Source: an uncultured Eubacteriales bacterium (GTDB lineage Bacteria > Bacillota > Clostridia > Lachnospirales > Bianqueaceae). Taken from it: a stretch of DNA of 34,041 bases. Below are positions 1 through 7,765 of this stretch, one piece after another; the first letter of the stretch is position 1; each line of letters opens with the position of its first letter. A model generated the notes under the pieces. It did not search any database. It worked only from the letters and a program-made list of their open reading frames with translations, and had not been told where the DNA came from. Location of the stretch: NCBI GenBank assembly GCA_900316145.1, contig ONBQ01000043.1, positions 1 through 34,041 of the forward strand, in the 5' to 3' direction. The translations under genes were made by a program, and so were the position numbers.

Positions 1-908
1 GTAAACTCAGCCTCGGCGGTCAGGACCACCTCTGCCTCCTGCACTTTGTAGAGTTCTGCTTTGTAATGGGACTGCGTAGTCAGCGTTTCCGTTCCTTGAT
101 AATATCCATATTCATCGTCAGCAGGAGCAAACTCACTGACCTGCTCTTTTTCCGTGCGAAGGATCAACAGGTCTTTGGTTTCATCCTGGTCAAAATCCTG
201 GATCAAGGCTGCCAGGATCCCGTCTTCCGCAAAAGATGCCGGCTCCATTTTTAACGCGGAGACCGTCTGATATGCGGGCACTCTTCCATATTGAGGGATC
301 AGTGTCTGCGTCACATAATCAGAAAGCACTTTTTCCACATCGACATCCGGTTCGACGTCCGGATCCGAATCATCGGAATCGTTTTTGTCATCCGGTTCGG
401 ACTCGTCAGAGGAATCGTCGGAATCTTCGGAGTCATCTGAAGACTCGTCCGGGGGTTCAGGATCTTCGGAGTCATCTGACTTCTGCGATTCTTCCGAATC
501 CTCCTTTTTCTCAGAGTCATCCTTTTTCTCTGAGTCATCCTTTTTCTCTGAATCACCCTTCTTGTCAGAGTCATCCTTTTTCTCGGAATCTTCTTTTTTC
601 TCTGACTCTTCCGGCTCTTTTTCTTCGTGGGAGATCTCGCCTTCTTTTTTGTCTTCATCGATACCGTGAGACTTGCGTTCTTCTACATCCCCCGCTTCTC
701 CGGAACGCTCTTTCTTCTCGCTGCTTCCGGAGCCGGAATGATTCGGTGTTTTTTCCTCTTCTTCTTTTTCCTTTTCCTTATTTTCGGCATTCGAGGTTTC
801 ATTCTGCGCGTTCGATGTCGGATCGGTCACATCGATCCCTTGTTTTGCGCAGGCGCCTAATACCAGGATCAAGCTGAGCACGATCGTGATCATGGTAATA
901 TGTTTCAT
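1..908 (-). CDS. Acidic repeat-rich lipoprotein, 3' part outside window
   Basis: Function not recognised. The frame opens at ATG 908 behind an AAGGAGG site and runs off the left edge, giving 302 codons without a stop. Residues 1-20 form a lipoprotein signal peptide: a short Lys/His start, a hydrophobic core and a lipobox ending L-G-A-C with Cys20 as the predicted lipidation site, so the protein should be anchored to the outer face of the membrane. Residues about 30-190 are a disordered, highly charged linker of Glu, Lys, Asp and Ser, including six near-identical tandem copies of a six-residue S-E-K-K-D-D unit encoded by 18-bp DNA repeats. From about residue 190 normal globular sequence begins, with a D-x-D-x-D-E-like stretch (QDFDQDETKDL) that resembles the calcium- or repeat-type loops seen in other Clostridia lipoproteins. 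Inference: the linker lifts a C-terminal extracellular domain through the cell wall. Confidence 0.8.
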   Translation of the reverse strand, partial: MKHITMITIVLSLILVLGACAKQGIDVTDPTSNAQNETSNAENKEKEKEEEEKTPNHSGSGSSEKKERSGEAGDVEERKSHGIDEDKKEGEISHEEKEPEESEKKEDSEKKDDSDKKGDSEKKDDSEKKDDSEKKEDSEESQKSDDSEDPEPPDESSDDSEDSDDSSDESEPDDKNDSDDSDPDVEPDVDVEKVLSDYVTQTLIPQYGRVPAYQTVSALKMEPASFAEDGILAALIQDFDQDETKDLLILRTEKEQVSEFAPADDEYGYYQGTETLTTQSHYKAELYKVQEAEVVLTAEAEF

Positions 909-939
909 GTCCGGCTCCTCCTTTCCGAGCTTTTTCTTC

Positions 940-968
940 ATTCTAGCATAGGTAGTTCACGATTTCAA
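940..968 (-). promoter_or_regulatory. Promoter of the lipoprotein gene
   Basis: On the minus strand TTGAAA (963-968) and TAGAAT (940-945) are separated by 17 bp, and the -10 box has an extended TGC just upstream. It lies 32 bp from the lipoprotein start codon and immediately downstream of the glutathione peroxidase terminator, so the two genes are separate transcription units. Confidence 0.7.
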
Positions 969-990
969 TCGAAACAGATGTTCTGCAGTA

Positions 991-1027
991 CTAAAAAAGC
1001 TGCCGCGAACTATGGTCTGCGGCAGCT
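991..1027 (-). terminator. Intrinsic terminator of the glutathione peroxidase gene
   Basis: A GC-rich stem (arms 998-1006 and 1019-1027, core GCTGCCGC/GCGGCAGC) is followed on the minus strand by six T residues (993-998). It begins 20 bp past the stop codon. Confidence 0.9.
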
Positions 1028-1046
1028 CCATTTTGAATCCGATCGT

Positions 1047-1589
1047 TTAGATCAGTTTGGCGATAGCGGCTTCGACTGCTTTCATATTAGCGGTGGGCTC
1101 GAAACGCTCTACAAAGTTACCTTCACGGTCGATCAGGAACTTGGTGAAATTCCATTTGATCTTTCCGTTATTCTTATAGTCTTTGTCCATCTTCTTGGCG
1201 ATCCCGGACATCATCAGGCCAGCCGGAGACTTTCCAAAGCCTTTGAACGGACCAACTTCTTCCAGCCAGTTGTACAGCGGAATGGCATTCTCTCCATTGA
1301 CATCGATCTTAGCGAACTGTGGGAAGGTGATGCCGAAACGGCCGGTGCAGAATGTATGGATCTCTTCTTCCGTGCCGGGAGCCTGAGCGCCAAACTGATT
1401 GCAGGGGAAATCCAGGATCTCAAAACCCTGATCATGATACTTATCATAGATCTCCTGCAGCGGCTGATACTGCGGGGTGAAGCCACACTGGGTAGCTGTG
1501 TTGACGACCAGAGCTACCTTGCCCTTGTACTGCTCCAAAGAAACGTCGCTTCCGTCCTGCGCTTTTACTGTAAAATCGTAAAGGTTCAT
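1047..1589 (-). CDS. Glutathione peroxidase family peroxidase (Cys type)
   Basis: Thiol peroxidase of the GPx/BsaA family, 180 residues, the normal length for a monomeric bacterial GPx. It reduces H2O2 or organic hydroperoxides in the cytoplasm. Visible motifs are the peroxidatic Cys35 in TQCGFTPQY, the FPCNQFG motif with Gln69, and Trp146-Asn147 in KWNFTKF, which complete the Cys/Gln/Trp/Asn catalytic tetrad. Cys35 is encoded by a normal Cys codon, not TGA, so this is not a selenoprotein. Cys81 in the FCTGRFG segment matches the resolving Cys of thioredoxin-dependent GPx enzymes, so thioredoxin is the likelier reductant (inference). The start ATG follows TAAGGAGG. The gene is monocistronic, with a consensus promoter, a palindromic leader and its own terminator. 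Confidence 0.95.
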   Translation of the reverse strand: MNLYDFTVKAQDGSDVSLEQYKGKVALVVNTATQCGFTPQYQPLQEIYDKYHDQGFEILDFPCNQFGAQAPGTEEEIHTFCTGRFGITFPQFAKIDVNGENAIPLYNWLEEVGPFKGFGKSPAGLMMSGIAKKMDKDYKNNGKIKWNFTKFLIDREGNFVERFEPTANMKAVEAAIAKLI

Positions 1590-1605
1590 GTTGCATCCTC
1601 CTTAT

Positions 1606-1617
1606 ATTGTATACAAT
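1606..1617. promoter_or_regulatory. 12-bp palindrome, candidate operator
   Basis: ATTGTATACAAT is a perfect palindrome between the -10 box and the ribosome binding site of the peroxidase gene, about 18 bp downstream of the -10. The form resembles GntR-family operators (TTGTATACAA type). Position and symmetry fit a repressor site; the regulator is not in the window. Confidence 0.5.
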
Positions 1618-1634
1618 TTAATTATGTTAAATAT

Positions 1635-1663
1635 ATTATATCACATCTTCCTTACTTTGTCAA
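1635..1663 (-). promoter_or_regulatory. Consensus sigma-A promoter of the peroxidase gene
   Basis: Minus strand TTGACA (1658-1663), 17-bp spacer, TATAAT (1635-1640). Both boxes are perfect matches, so expression is expected to be strong unless repressed at the adjacent palindrome. Confidence 0.9.
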
Positions 1664-1685
1664 GATATTTATACTGCTTCCGACA

Positions 1686-1723
1686 ACAAAAACAGGCAGT
1701 CACGACACGAGATCATGACTGCC
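1686..1723 (-). terminator. Intrinsic terminator of fucI
   Basis: Arms GGCAGTCA (1695-1702) and TGACTGCC (1716-1723) form a hairpin; on the minus strand it is followed by TGTTTTTGTT. It lies about 30 bp past the fucI stop codon. Confidence 0.85.
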
Positions 1724-1754
1724 CATTCTGGAAACCAGATGTCATCCGGTTCGA

Positions 1755-3551
1755 TTATTTCTTGTACATAGGACCAAAGTTCTTGCAGGCTCTGTAGTCC
1801 GCGCCTTCCTTGTCCATGCCGAACGCGTTCCAGGCAGCCGGACGGAAGATGTCCTTCTCCGGTACATTGTGCATGCAGACCGGGATACGAAGGATGGAGC
1901 ACAGGGTGATGAGGTCGGCACCAATGTGGCCATAGGAGATAGCACCATGGTTGGCACCCCAGTTGTTCATAACACTGTAAGCATCCTTGAACGGACCTTC
2001 CTTACCATCGCAACGCGGCGCGAACCATGTGCAAGGCCAGGTGTAGTCAGTTCTCTTCCACAGCGTGTCAGAAACTTCTTCCGGCAGATTGACCGTCCAG
2101 CCTTCTGCGATCTGCAGGACCGGGCCCTGACCATGGATCAGGTTCAGACGGATCATGGTAGCCGGCATCTCAGCACGGGTCTCATAACGAGAGGAATATC
2201 CGCCGCCACGGAAGTAACCGAAGTCAGCCGGGCACCACTCGGTAGCAGCCATAATGGCATCCTGATCTTCCGGAGTGACTTCCCACCACTTCTTCATCTC
2301 AGGCTCGCCCTTCTCATTGATAGCACGGCCGTTCGCATCCAGGCAGGCAGCGCCGGAGTTGATCAGATGGATGAAACCATCTGCATCCTTGGCATGACCT
2401 TCGATGTCATAACCGGTTACGCGCTTGACCGCGTTGCCGCTCCAATAGGTACGGACATCCGCGAAGATCTGTGCGCGGTTGGTCAGAAGCTTCATGAACA
2501 GCATGCCCAGACCATTGAGGATATCATTCTCAGTGGCCAGGATGTACGGCTCACGAGCACCGTTCCAGTCGAAGGAAGTGTTCAGCAGAGCTTCCGGGAA
2601 GTCGCAGTTCGGATAGAAGTCTGTCCACTGACGCTGACCCTGGAAACCTGCGGCGATGGCATTGTGACCGACCATCTCTTCTTCGCAGCCTTCCGGCAGA
2701 TTCTTGTTGCCGTTCATGAGGTCTTTGATGATGCACATCATCTTGACGACGAAATCCCACTTATCTTTGACCATAGGACGGTCACGAAGCTCTTCCGGGT
2801 TCTTGTCAAAGCCCATTATGCACTTCTCTTTGACCCATACCATAGCCTTCTCATACTCGGCCTTGTCATAGATGCCCTCGGTCATGCGGCGGATGATCTC
2901 AACCTCGTCGATAGACTCAACACGCATACCCAGATATTCTTCGATGAAATCCTGATTCATGATAGAACCGCCGATACCCATGGTAACGGAACCGATCTGC
3001 AGATAGCTCTTACCACGCATGGTAGCGGCAGCAACAGCGGCACGGCCAAAGCGAAGAAGCTTCTCTTTGACATCTTCCGTGATCGGATAATCATCCATAT
3101 CCAGTACTTCATGACCATAGATGCCGAAAGCCGGCAGGCCTTTCTGCGCATGAGTAGCCAGAACGGAAGCAAGATATACAGCACCCGGACGCTCGGTACC
3201 ATTGAAGCCCCAAACGGCCTTAATGGTATTGCGGTCCATGTCCATCGTTTCAGAACCATAGCACCAGCAAGGAGTGACGGTAACGGTGATGTCAACGCCT
3301 TCCTTCTTGAACTTCTCGGCGCAGGCGGCGCTCTCTGCTACGCGGCCGATGGTGGTATCAGCGATGACGACCTTAACAGGCTCGCCATTGGAATAGCAAA
3401 GATTCTGCTCATAAAGCTCTTTGACCGCTTTCGCCATGCCCATGGTCTGGTCTTCCAAAGACTCGCGGACCTTCAAAGGACCACGACGACCATCGATGGT
3501 CGGACGGATACCGATGACCGGGTACTCGCCAACATATCTGTTTTCTGCCAT
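1755..3551 (-). CDS. fucI: L-fucose isomerase
   Basis: Cytoplasmic, Mn-dependent aldose-ketose isomerase that converts L-fucose to L-fuculose, the first step of fucose catabolism; the family also acts on D-arabinose. It has 598 residues against 591 in E. coli, and family blocks run from end to end: [10 protein letters not shown] near the N-terminus, [38 protein letters not shown], and the metal-site segments ATENDILNG (Glu), FADVRTYW (Asp) and NWGANHG (His). The C-terminus [14 protein letters not shown] is the typical ending. ATG 3551 follows GGAGG. It is preceded by a regulated promoter and palindrome, and followed by its own terminator. No fuculokinase or fuculose-phosphate aldolase gene is visible, so the rest of the pathway must lie elsewhere. 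Confident on family and reaction. Confidence 0.98.
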   Translation of the reverse strand: MAENRYVGEYPVIGIRPTIDGRRGPLKVRESLEDQTMGMAKAVKELYEQNLCYSNGEPVKVVIADTTIGRVAESAACAEKFKKEGVDITVTVTPCWCYGSETMDMDRNTIKAVWGFNGTERPGAVYLASVLATHAQKGLPAFGIYGHEVLDMDDYPITEDVKEKLLRFGRAAVAAATMRGKSYLQIGSVTMGIGGSIMNQDFIEEYLGMRVESIDEVEIIRRMTEGIYDKAEYEKAMVWVKEKCIMGFDKNPEELRDRPMVKDKWDFVVKMMCIIKDLMNGNKNLPEGCEEEMVGHNAIAAGFQGQRQWTDFYPNCDFPEALLNTSFDWNGAREPYILATENDILNGLGMLFMKLLTNRAQIFADVRTYWSGNAVKRVTGYDIEGHAKDADGFIHLINSGAACLDANGRAINEKGEPEMKKWWEVTPEDQDAIMAATEWCPADFGYFRGGGYSSRYETRAEMPATMIRLNLIHGQGPVLQIAEGWTVNLPEEVSDTLWKRTDYTWPCTWFAPRCDGKEGPFKDAYSVMNNWGANHGAISYGHIGADLITLCSILRIPVCMHNVPEKDIFRPAAWNAFGMDKEGADYRACKNFGPMYKK

Positions 3552-3571
3552 TGTATGACCTCCTTATTTTT

Positions 3572-3597
3572 GATACTATACCAATTGGTATAGTATC
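3572..3597. promoter_or_regulatory. Perfect 26-bp palindromic operator upstream of fucI
   Basis: A perfect dyad centred between 3584 and 3585, with core ATACCAATTGGTAT and half-site TTGGTATAGTAT. It lies just downstream of the expected transcription start, between the -10 box and the ribosome binding site, which is a classic repressor position. The half-site resembles GntR-family sugar regulators (inference). The same half-site recurs at 3705-3727. Confidence 0.8.
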
Positions 3598-3609
3598 TGT
3601 ATGCTTTGA

Positions 3610-3618
3610 ATTATAACA
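3610..3618 (-). promoter_or_regulatory. Extended -10 promoter of fucI
   Basis: Minus strand TGTTATAAT: a perfect TATAAT (3610-3615) with the TGn extension. No good -35 lies 17 bp upstream; a TTGACG at 3642-3647 is 26 bp away and too far. The extended -10 probably compensates. The predicted start is near 3603, immediately before the palindrome. Confidence 0.65.
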
Positions 3619-3704
3619 AGTTTACCATTCTGATTCTGGAACGTCAAGGGAAAACCAAGAAATGTCACAAAAAACAAAACGAAAAAGCAAATTCTATGCA
3701 AAGT

Positions 3705-3727
3705 TTGGTATAGTTTAGCTATACCAA
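3705..3727. promoter_or_regulatory. Second operator-like inverted repeat overlapping a stop codon
   Basis: Arms TTGGTATAG (3705-3713) and CTATACCAA (3719-3727) are perfect inverted copies separated by 5 bp. They match the half-site of the fucI palindrome. The right arm encodes the last residues (Trp-Tyr-Ser) of the glycosidase-like protein, and the TAA stop at 3715-3717 lies in the spacer. Confidence 0.7.
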
Positions 3728-5697
3728 TCCTCCTCATCCGCCTTCATCAGCAGCAAGGATGCCTCACACCAGCACCCCGTCTCGTATACGCCTCCGATCT
3801 TATCAAACCCCTCCCAATCGCACGTACTGACCCGTTCGCACATAAAACCAGGAGGAGAAGCCTTGCTGCGATCATAATTCCACAGCGGACGGTTGGCCCG
3901 TGAAAGATACTGGGGGATATTGCTTCTGGTGTCCTCACTGATCCTCAGGTAGATCGGATCATTCAAAGCCCGGCTGAGCCTGGCCATCGCGGACCCGGAA
4001 AACGTGCAGGGTCCCGGCGCGCCATGCTTATTCTGCACATTAGCCCATACCGCGCCGGTCGTGACCATTCCGGCCTCCTGAAACATGCTCCCCTCCGGGA
4101 AGGGATAATCATAGGGCATGCACCATGTGGTATAGATGGCGGCCGCGAATCGCGCTCTTTTCAGCCATGTCTCCTGCCCGGTCTTCTCATACAGCATCAT
4201 ATAGCTCTCCAGAAGGGCATACGCGCTTTCAGAATCCGGCGCGGACAAGATCTCTCCCGGACCGCCTCCGATCACCCCTGTCTGCAGCACTTTGCGGTCA
4301 AACATCTCCCCTATTTCTTCCGCCGCCTGTCTGTAATGATCCTCCTTGAAATACTCGGCCGCCAGAAGGAGCCCCGCCGGTACCAAGGCGCCGGCCGCTG
4401 ACCCTCCGACCAGGATCCGTCCGGTATCCACGTCAATGAACTGCCCCAGCTGTCTATAGGTCTGAAACAGTGTCACGAAAGCATCTGCCGCTTTTCTTGC
4501 TCCTTGGACCCACAAAGGATCCGGGATCTCCCGGCGCAGACGCATTCTGAGAAGGATCCGGAGGGAAAAATACAACGCGTCCGCGCTTTTGCGCACCATC
4601 GCGAAAGCCTTGTTGTCCTGATCGTAAAAATCATCCCCATAGATATTGCTGCCGTCGGAAATACCGTAGAAAAAACCGGTCGGAGCCTGCATATGACGGA
4701 ACATGAAATCCATCGTAGCCTTTGCTCTGCCTCTTGAGACCGGATTGCCGCTTCTGTACAAGGCATAAGCAGCATTGATCCCTCCGACCCAGCCTGTCTG
4801 CCAGATACTGAAGATATTCTGTCCCTCGCCGGTCTGATAGAAGGCCCCGTCCTTTTTCCAATTATACTGGTTGTACTTCTGTTCGACCAGCCGGAACCCT
4901 CCATTGATGGACGGCGTACCGTTTTCACCCGGTTCCCGCCTGGTCCTTGTGCCGGCCAATGGGTCCTCTTTGTGGGATAAGCGCAGAACGATCTGGAAAA
5001 ACACATCCAGTGAATCACAGGAAAAGGCATACTGCTCAACGATCAAAGAAGCCCTATCGCCCTTTTGCAGCACTCCCGCCTTATCCTCACAGGGAACTTT
5101 GCTGGAGATCGCTCCGAACCGGTACATGCCATCGTTCCTCACGATCGGATCCATGATCGTGATCGAAAGACCTTCTTCCGATTCCCGGAGCACGACCCCG
5201 TTTTCCCCCAGGGCACCATGTCTGGAGCGGCATTCATACAAAAAAGCAAGTCCCTTTCCGCTTGTCCGATGGTACAGAAACACAGCCGGAAGCGAACTGT
5301 CCCCGGCGCGCAGAGAGATCACGCTCTCCCCCTCCTGCTCAAAATGCGGAATATCTGTCACCGTTACCGGTGGATCCAGCTCATATTCCGAATGGTCGAA
5401 CATCGGCGGATAATTCTGCTTTTTGATCTTGAAGCGGTTGCCGTCATACACCGCGGCAGGGATCAGCAGATAATCCTCCCTCTTCCACTCCGGATCCTGA
5501 AAGGACAGGCACAGGCTCACATCTTCCAGTGTTTTTTCCGCCGCAAAGATCGCTTCATAGCGCTCCCCGCGGACCACTCCTTCCGGAAAACTCTCCTCTA
5601 TAGGCGCAGAACCCCATGAAAGCCTTCCGGCTTCATGAGGTTCTATTGTTTGTGGAGGATCGCTCCACAGTCGCATCTTACATTCAGGTCTCAGCAT
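3715..5697 (-). CDS. Unassigned protein resembling (alpha/alpha)6-barrel glycosidases
   Basis: No family could be assigned. The 660 residues divide into an N-terminal beta-rich part (about 1-255) and a C-terminal helical part (about 265-660) with spaced aromatic/Gly motifs such as FSIWQTGWVGG, APTGFFYGISDG, YDQDNKAFAM, MLYEKTGQETW, TTWCMPYDYPF and YETGCWCEASL. This layout is typical of six-hairpin glycosidases with a beta-sandwich in front. There is no signal peptide or membrane segment, so the protein is cytoplasmic and would act on imported oligosaccharides. The start ATG overlaps the kinase stop codon as ATGCTGA; the nearest purine-rich site is about 18 bp upstream, so translational coupling is likely. 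No terminator separates it from fucI, so read-through is possible. Context suggests a role in host-glycan use. Alternative: a glycan-binding or scaffold protein without catalysis. Confidence 0.6.
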   Translation of the reverse strand: MLRPECKMRLWSDPPQTIEPHEAGRLSWGSAPIEESFPEGVVRGERYEAIFAAEKTLEDVSLCLSFQDPEWKREDYLLIPAAVYDGNRFKIKKQNYPPMFDHSEYELDPPVTVTDIPHFEQEGESVISLRAGDSSLPAVFLYHRTSGKGLAFLYECRSRHGALGENGVVLRESEEGLSITIMDPIVRNDGMYRFGAISSKVPCEDKAGVLQKGDRASLIVEQYAFSCDSLDVFFQIVLRLSHKEDPLAGTRTRREPGENGTPSINGGFRLVEQKYNQYNWKKDGAFYQTGEGQNIFSIWQTGWVGGINAAYALYRSGNPVSRGRAKATMDFMFRHMQAPTGFFYGISDGSNIYGDDFYDQDNKAFAMVRKSADALYFSLRILLRMRLRREIPDPLWVQGARKAADAFVTLFQTYRQLGQFIDVDTGRILVGGSAAGALVPAGLLLAAEYFKEDHYRQAAEEIGEMFDRKVLQTGVIGGGPGEILSAPDSESAYALLESYMMLYEKTGQETWLKRARFAAAIYTTWCMPYDYPFPEGSMFQEAGMVTTGAVWANVQNKHGAPGPCTFSGSAMARLSRALNDPIYLRISEDTRSNIPQYLSRANRPLWNYDRSKASPPGFMCERVSTCDWEGFDKIGGVYETGCWCEASLLLMKADEEDWYS

Positions 5698-6776
5698 AAT
5701 TCATTTACGATGCCTTCCAGCAAGTCTCTTTTCTCTTCCATATCCCGCACCAGTTTGAACTGGGTTCTGGCTCGATCCAGATTGTGTCCTTCATGGGCGA
5801 TCTTGAAATACACGTCCCCATCCAGATGATCCGTCAAAAAGCGCATTCCGGTCTCAAATGTAATGACCATGGCTCCCGTAACAAGGAGGCTTTTCTCCTC
5901 GGCGGTGAGGCTGTCACCGGTAGTGGAAAGATAACCTTCCGTATACGCTTTGAACAGTTCGGGATCCACATCTACCTTGGACAGGTCGGTCTCATCCTCC
6001 AGGGCATGGGTCGCGCCAAAGCGGATGCTGTCTCCGAAATCATAGAGGCATGAGCCCGGCATGACCGTATCCAGGTCAACGATGCAGACGCTTTCTCCGG
6101 TCTCGCTGTCCATGAGGATATTGTTGATCTTGGTATCATTATGGGTAACTCTGAGCGGCAGGATGCCCTTCTCGATGCGGTCAACGATCTCATGGCAAAG
6201 AGCCTCATGGGACAGGACAAAATCGATCTCCTCCCGGCAGCTATCCGCCCGGCCCATGACATCTTTCTCAAGGGACTTGCGGAACGTCTCAAACCGCTTG
6301 ACCGTGTTATGGAAATTGGGGATCACTTCATGCAAGGTCTCCGCAGGGAAGTCATTCAGGTCCGCCATGAACTGGCCAAAAGCCTGACCGGAGGACCGGA
6401 ACATCTCCGCGTTCTCCGCCAGATCATAACTCATGGTACGCGGCACCAGTTTGGACATGCGCCAGAAACCGCCCTCTCCATCATCAAAGATCCAACGGCC
6501 ATCCTTGGTCGGAACGAAGGCAAGCGTTCCTCTTTCATAATCACGGTCTTCTTTTTTCAGCTTGTCCCGCAGGAAGTCCGTGACATGGACCGCGTTTTCC
6601 ATCAGACCATAAGGATCCGGGAAGATCGAAACATTGATCTTCTGCAGGACCATATCGGGGGTATCTCCGGAAAACCGGACTCGTAATGTATCATTGATGT
6701 GGCCGGATCCGAACGCCTCACAAGAAACGATCTCATCTTCCACCTGAAACTGACGGACGATATCTTCTATACGCAT
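5691..6776 (-). CDS. NahK-like sugar kinase (aminoglycoside phosphotransferase fold)
   Basis: Kinase of the APH superfamily, 361 residues, most like N-acetylhexosamine 1-kinase (NahK), which phosphorylates GlcNAc or GalNAc at C1 in the lacto-N-biose/galacto-N-biose pathway. Visible features are the N-terminal block GSGHINDT with LQKIN (nucleotide-binding lobe), the catalytic loop THNDTKINNIL at about residue 210, and the metal-binding DLDTVMPG that follows. The start is set at ATG 6776 (MRIEDIV) because it follows AGAGGA; the in-frame ATG at 6836 overlaps the -35 box, upstream of any transcript. The gene heads an operon with the glycosidase-like gene. The exact sugar substrate is inferred; a galactose- or other hexose-1-kinase activity is also possible. 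Confidence 0.8.
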   Translation of the reverse strand: MRIEDIVRQFQVEDEIVSCEAFGSGHINDTLRVRFSGDTPDMVLQKINVSIFPDPYGLMENAVHVTDFLRDKLKKEDRDYERGTLAFVPTKDGRWIFDDGEGGFWRMSKLVPRTMSYDLAENAEMFRSSGQAFGQFMADLNDFPAETLHEVIPNFHNTVKRFETFRKSLEKDVMGRADSCREEIDFVLSHEALCHEIVDRIEKGILPLRVTHNDTKINNILMDSETGESVCIVDLDTVMPGSCLYDFGDSIRFGATHALEDETDLSKVDVDPELFKAYTEGYLSTTGDSLTAEEKSLLVTGAMVITFETGMRFLTDHLDGDVYFKIAHEGHNLDRARTQFKLVRDMEEKRDLLEGIVNELC

Positions 6777-6807
6777 GTTTATTCCTCTTTTCATACAGGG
6801 TATATTG

Positions 6808-6836
6808 ATTGTAAGCGTGTTGAAAGGAATTGTCAA
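6808..6836 (-). promoter_or_regulatory. Promoter of the kinase operon
   Basis: Minus strand TTGACA (6831-6836), 17 bp, TACAAT (6808-6813). The -35 box overlaps the -35 of the divergent PHP gene promoter by five bases. Confidence 0.8.
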
Positions 6837-6858
6837 GTCTTCTTCCCTCTGCTATAAT
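6830..6858 (+). promoter_or_regulatory. Promoter of the PHP phosphatase gene
   Basis: Plus strand TTGTCA (6830-6835), 17 bp, TATAAT (6853-6858), with the ribosome binding site AAGGAGG at 6874-6880. Confidence 0.75.
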
Positions 6859-6888
6859 AAGCTTACTATCAACAAGGAGGCTCCATTC

Positions 6889-7704
6889 ATGATCTCCAAT
6901 ATCCACACCCATTCCACCTACTGTGACGGAAAAAACACGTTGGAGGAAATGGTACAGACCGCTATCGCAAACGGAATGGAAGCGCTCGGGTTTTCCGGGC
7001 ACAGTCATTCTCCTTTCGACCCTTATTGTCCCGGCATGGATCCTGACAAAGTCACTCGTTATCGCTCCGAGATCGGCCGGCTTTCTGAAAAATATGGCGA
7101 CCGGATCCGCCTGTACACCGGCATCGAGTGGGATCTGGATTCCAAACCGGACGGTCTGGACTGGGACTACCGCATCGGCAGCATCCATTTCATGCCCGGC
7201 AATGACAAATACTATCCCATCGACATGGATGGAGAGGGTCTTATGACCATGGTAAAGGAATTGTATCATGGTGACATTCTTTGCATGGTCGAAGACTATT
7301 TTCGTCGCGAATTGATCCTTTGGGATACCGTCCATCCGGATGTGATCGGTCATTTTGATCTTTACCGCAAATTCAATGATTCTCTGCATTATCTGGAGGA
7401 ACAGAACCCTAAGTATCTGTCCATGGCCAAAGACACGCTCCACACTCTGGTCACCCGCGGAGCCTTGTTTGAGCTGAATCTGGGCGCTGTTGCAAGGGGC
7501 AAGTGCAAAGAACCCTATCCTTCGGTCACCCTGCTCTCCTTCCTTCAGCAGGAAGGAGCAAGGCTCATCATCACGACCGATTGCCACGATGCCTCCCTGC
7601 TGACCCGTGGATACGAACAGGCCGTCGATCTTCTGAAGCGTCTTGGTTTCCCATCCATGACCGTCATGGGCAAGGACGGATTCGAAGAACGTCCATTTGT
7701 CTGA
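6889..7704 (+). CDS. PHP-domain phosphatase, histidinol-phosphatase-like
   Basis: Metal-dependent phosphoesterase of the PHP family, 271 residues, resembling HisK-type histidinol phosphatases. Metal-binding motifs are visible in order: HTHSTYCDG at the N-terminus, GHSHSP, GIEWDLD, GSIHF, VIGHFDLYRKF and, near the end, TTDCHD. The start is ATG 6889 because AAGGAGG lies 8 bp upstream; longer in-frame starts would begin upstream of the promoter. No other histidine biosynthesis genes are nearby, and the gene stands alone between divergent and convergent neighbours, so the substrate could be another phosphate monoester. Cytoplasmic. Family call is firm; the substrate is not. Confidence 0.88.
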   Translation: MISNIHTHSTYCDGKNTLEEMVQTAIANGMEALGFSGHSHSPFDPYCPGMDPDKVTRYRSEIGRLSEKYGDRIRLYTGIEWDLDSKPDGLDWDYRIGSIHFMPGNDKYYPIDMDGEGLMTMVKELYHGDILCMVEDYFRRELILWDTVHPDVIGHFDLYRKFNDSLHYLEEQNPKYLSMAKDTLHTLVTRGALFELNLGAVARGKCKEPYPSVTLLSFLQQEGARLIITTDCHDASLLTRGYEQAVDLLKRLGFPSMTVMGKDGFEERPFV

Positions 7705-7723
7705 ACTTTCCTGTATTAACGCT

Positions 7724-7763
7724 AAAAACAGGCGCTCTGAACCATATCAGAGAGCCTGTTTTC
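7724..7763. terminator. Bidirectional intrinsic terminator
   Basis: Imperfect stem AACAGGCGCTCTGA / TCAGAGAGCCTGTT flanked by A-rich (7724-7728) and T-rich (7759-7763) tracts. It lies between the convergent PHP gene and the LTA-synthase-family gene and can serve both strands. Confidence 0.88.
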
Positions 7764-7765
7764 AT

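Noticed and set aside
480-615. Tandem 18-bp repeats as a possible CRISPR array
   Set aside because: The repeats are directly adjacent, with no spacers, and lie within a coding frame.
311-669. Open frames on both strands across the acidic repeat region
   Set aside because: They are by-products of the repetitive codons of the lipoprotein linker; they have Ser/Phe- or Lys/Arg-rich low-complexity products and no ribosome binding sites.
1485-1487. Selenocysteine in the glutathione peroxidase
   Set aside because: The catalytic position is a normal Cys codon in the uninterrupted frame; no TGA is read through.
1869-3593. 574-codon plus-strand open frame opposite fucI
   Set aside because: It is fully antisense to a clear fucI gene, lacks a ribosome binding site and ends in the fucI leader. 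The long open frame follows from the codon bias of fucI.
3642-3647. TTGACG as the -35 box of fucI
   Set aside because: It is 26 bp from the TATAAT, too far for sigma-A; the extended -10 explains the promoter better.
6777-6836. Longer N-terminus for the NahK-like kinase
   Set aside because: The upstream ATG falls in the promoter -35 box, so it is not in the transcript.
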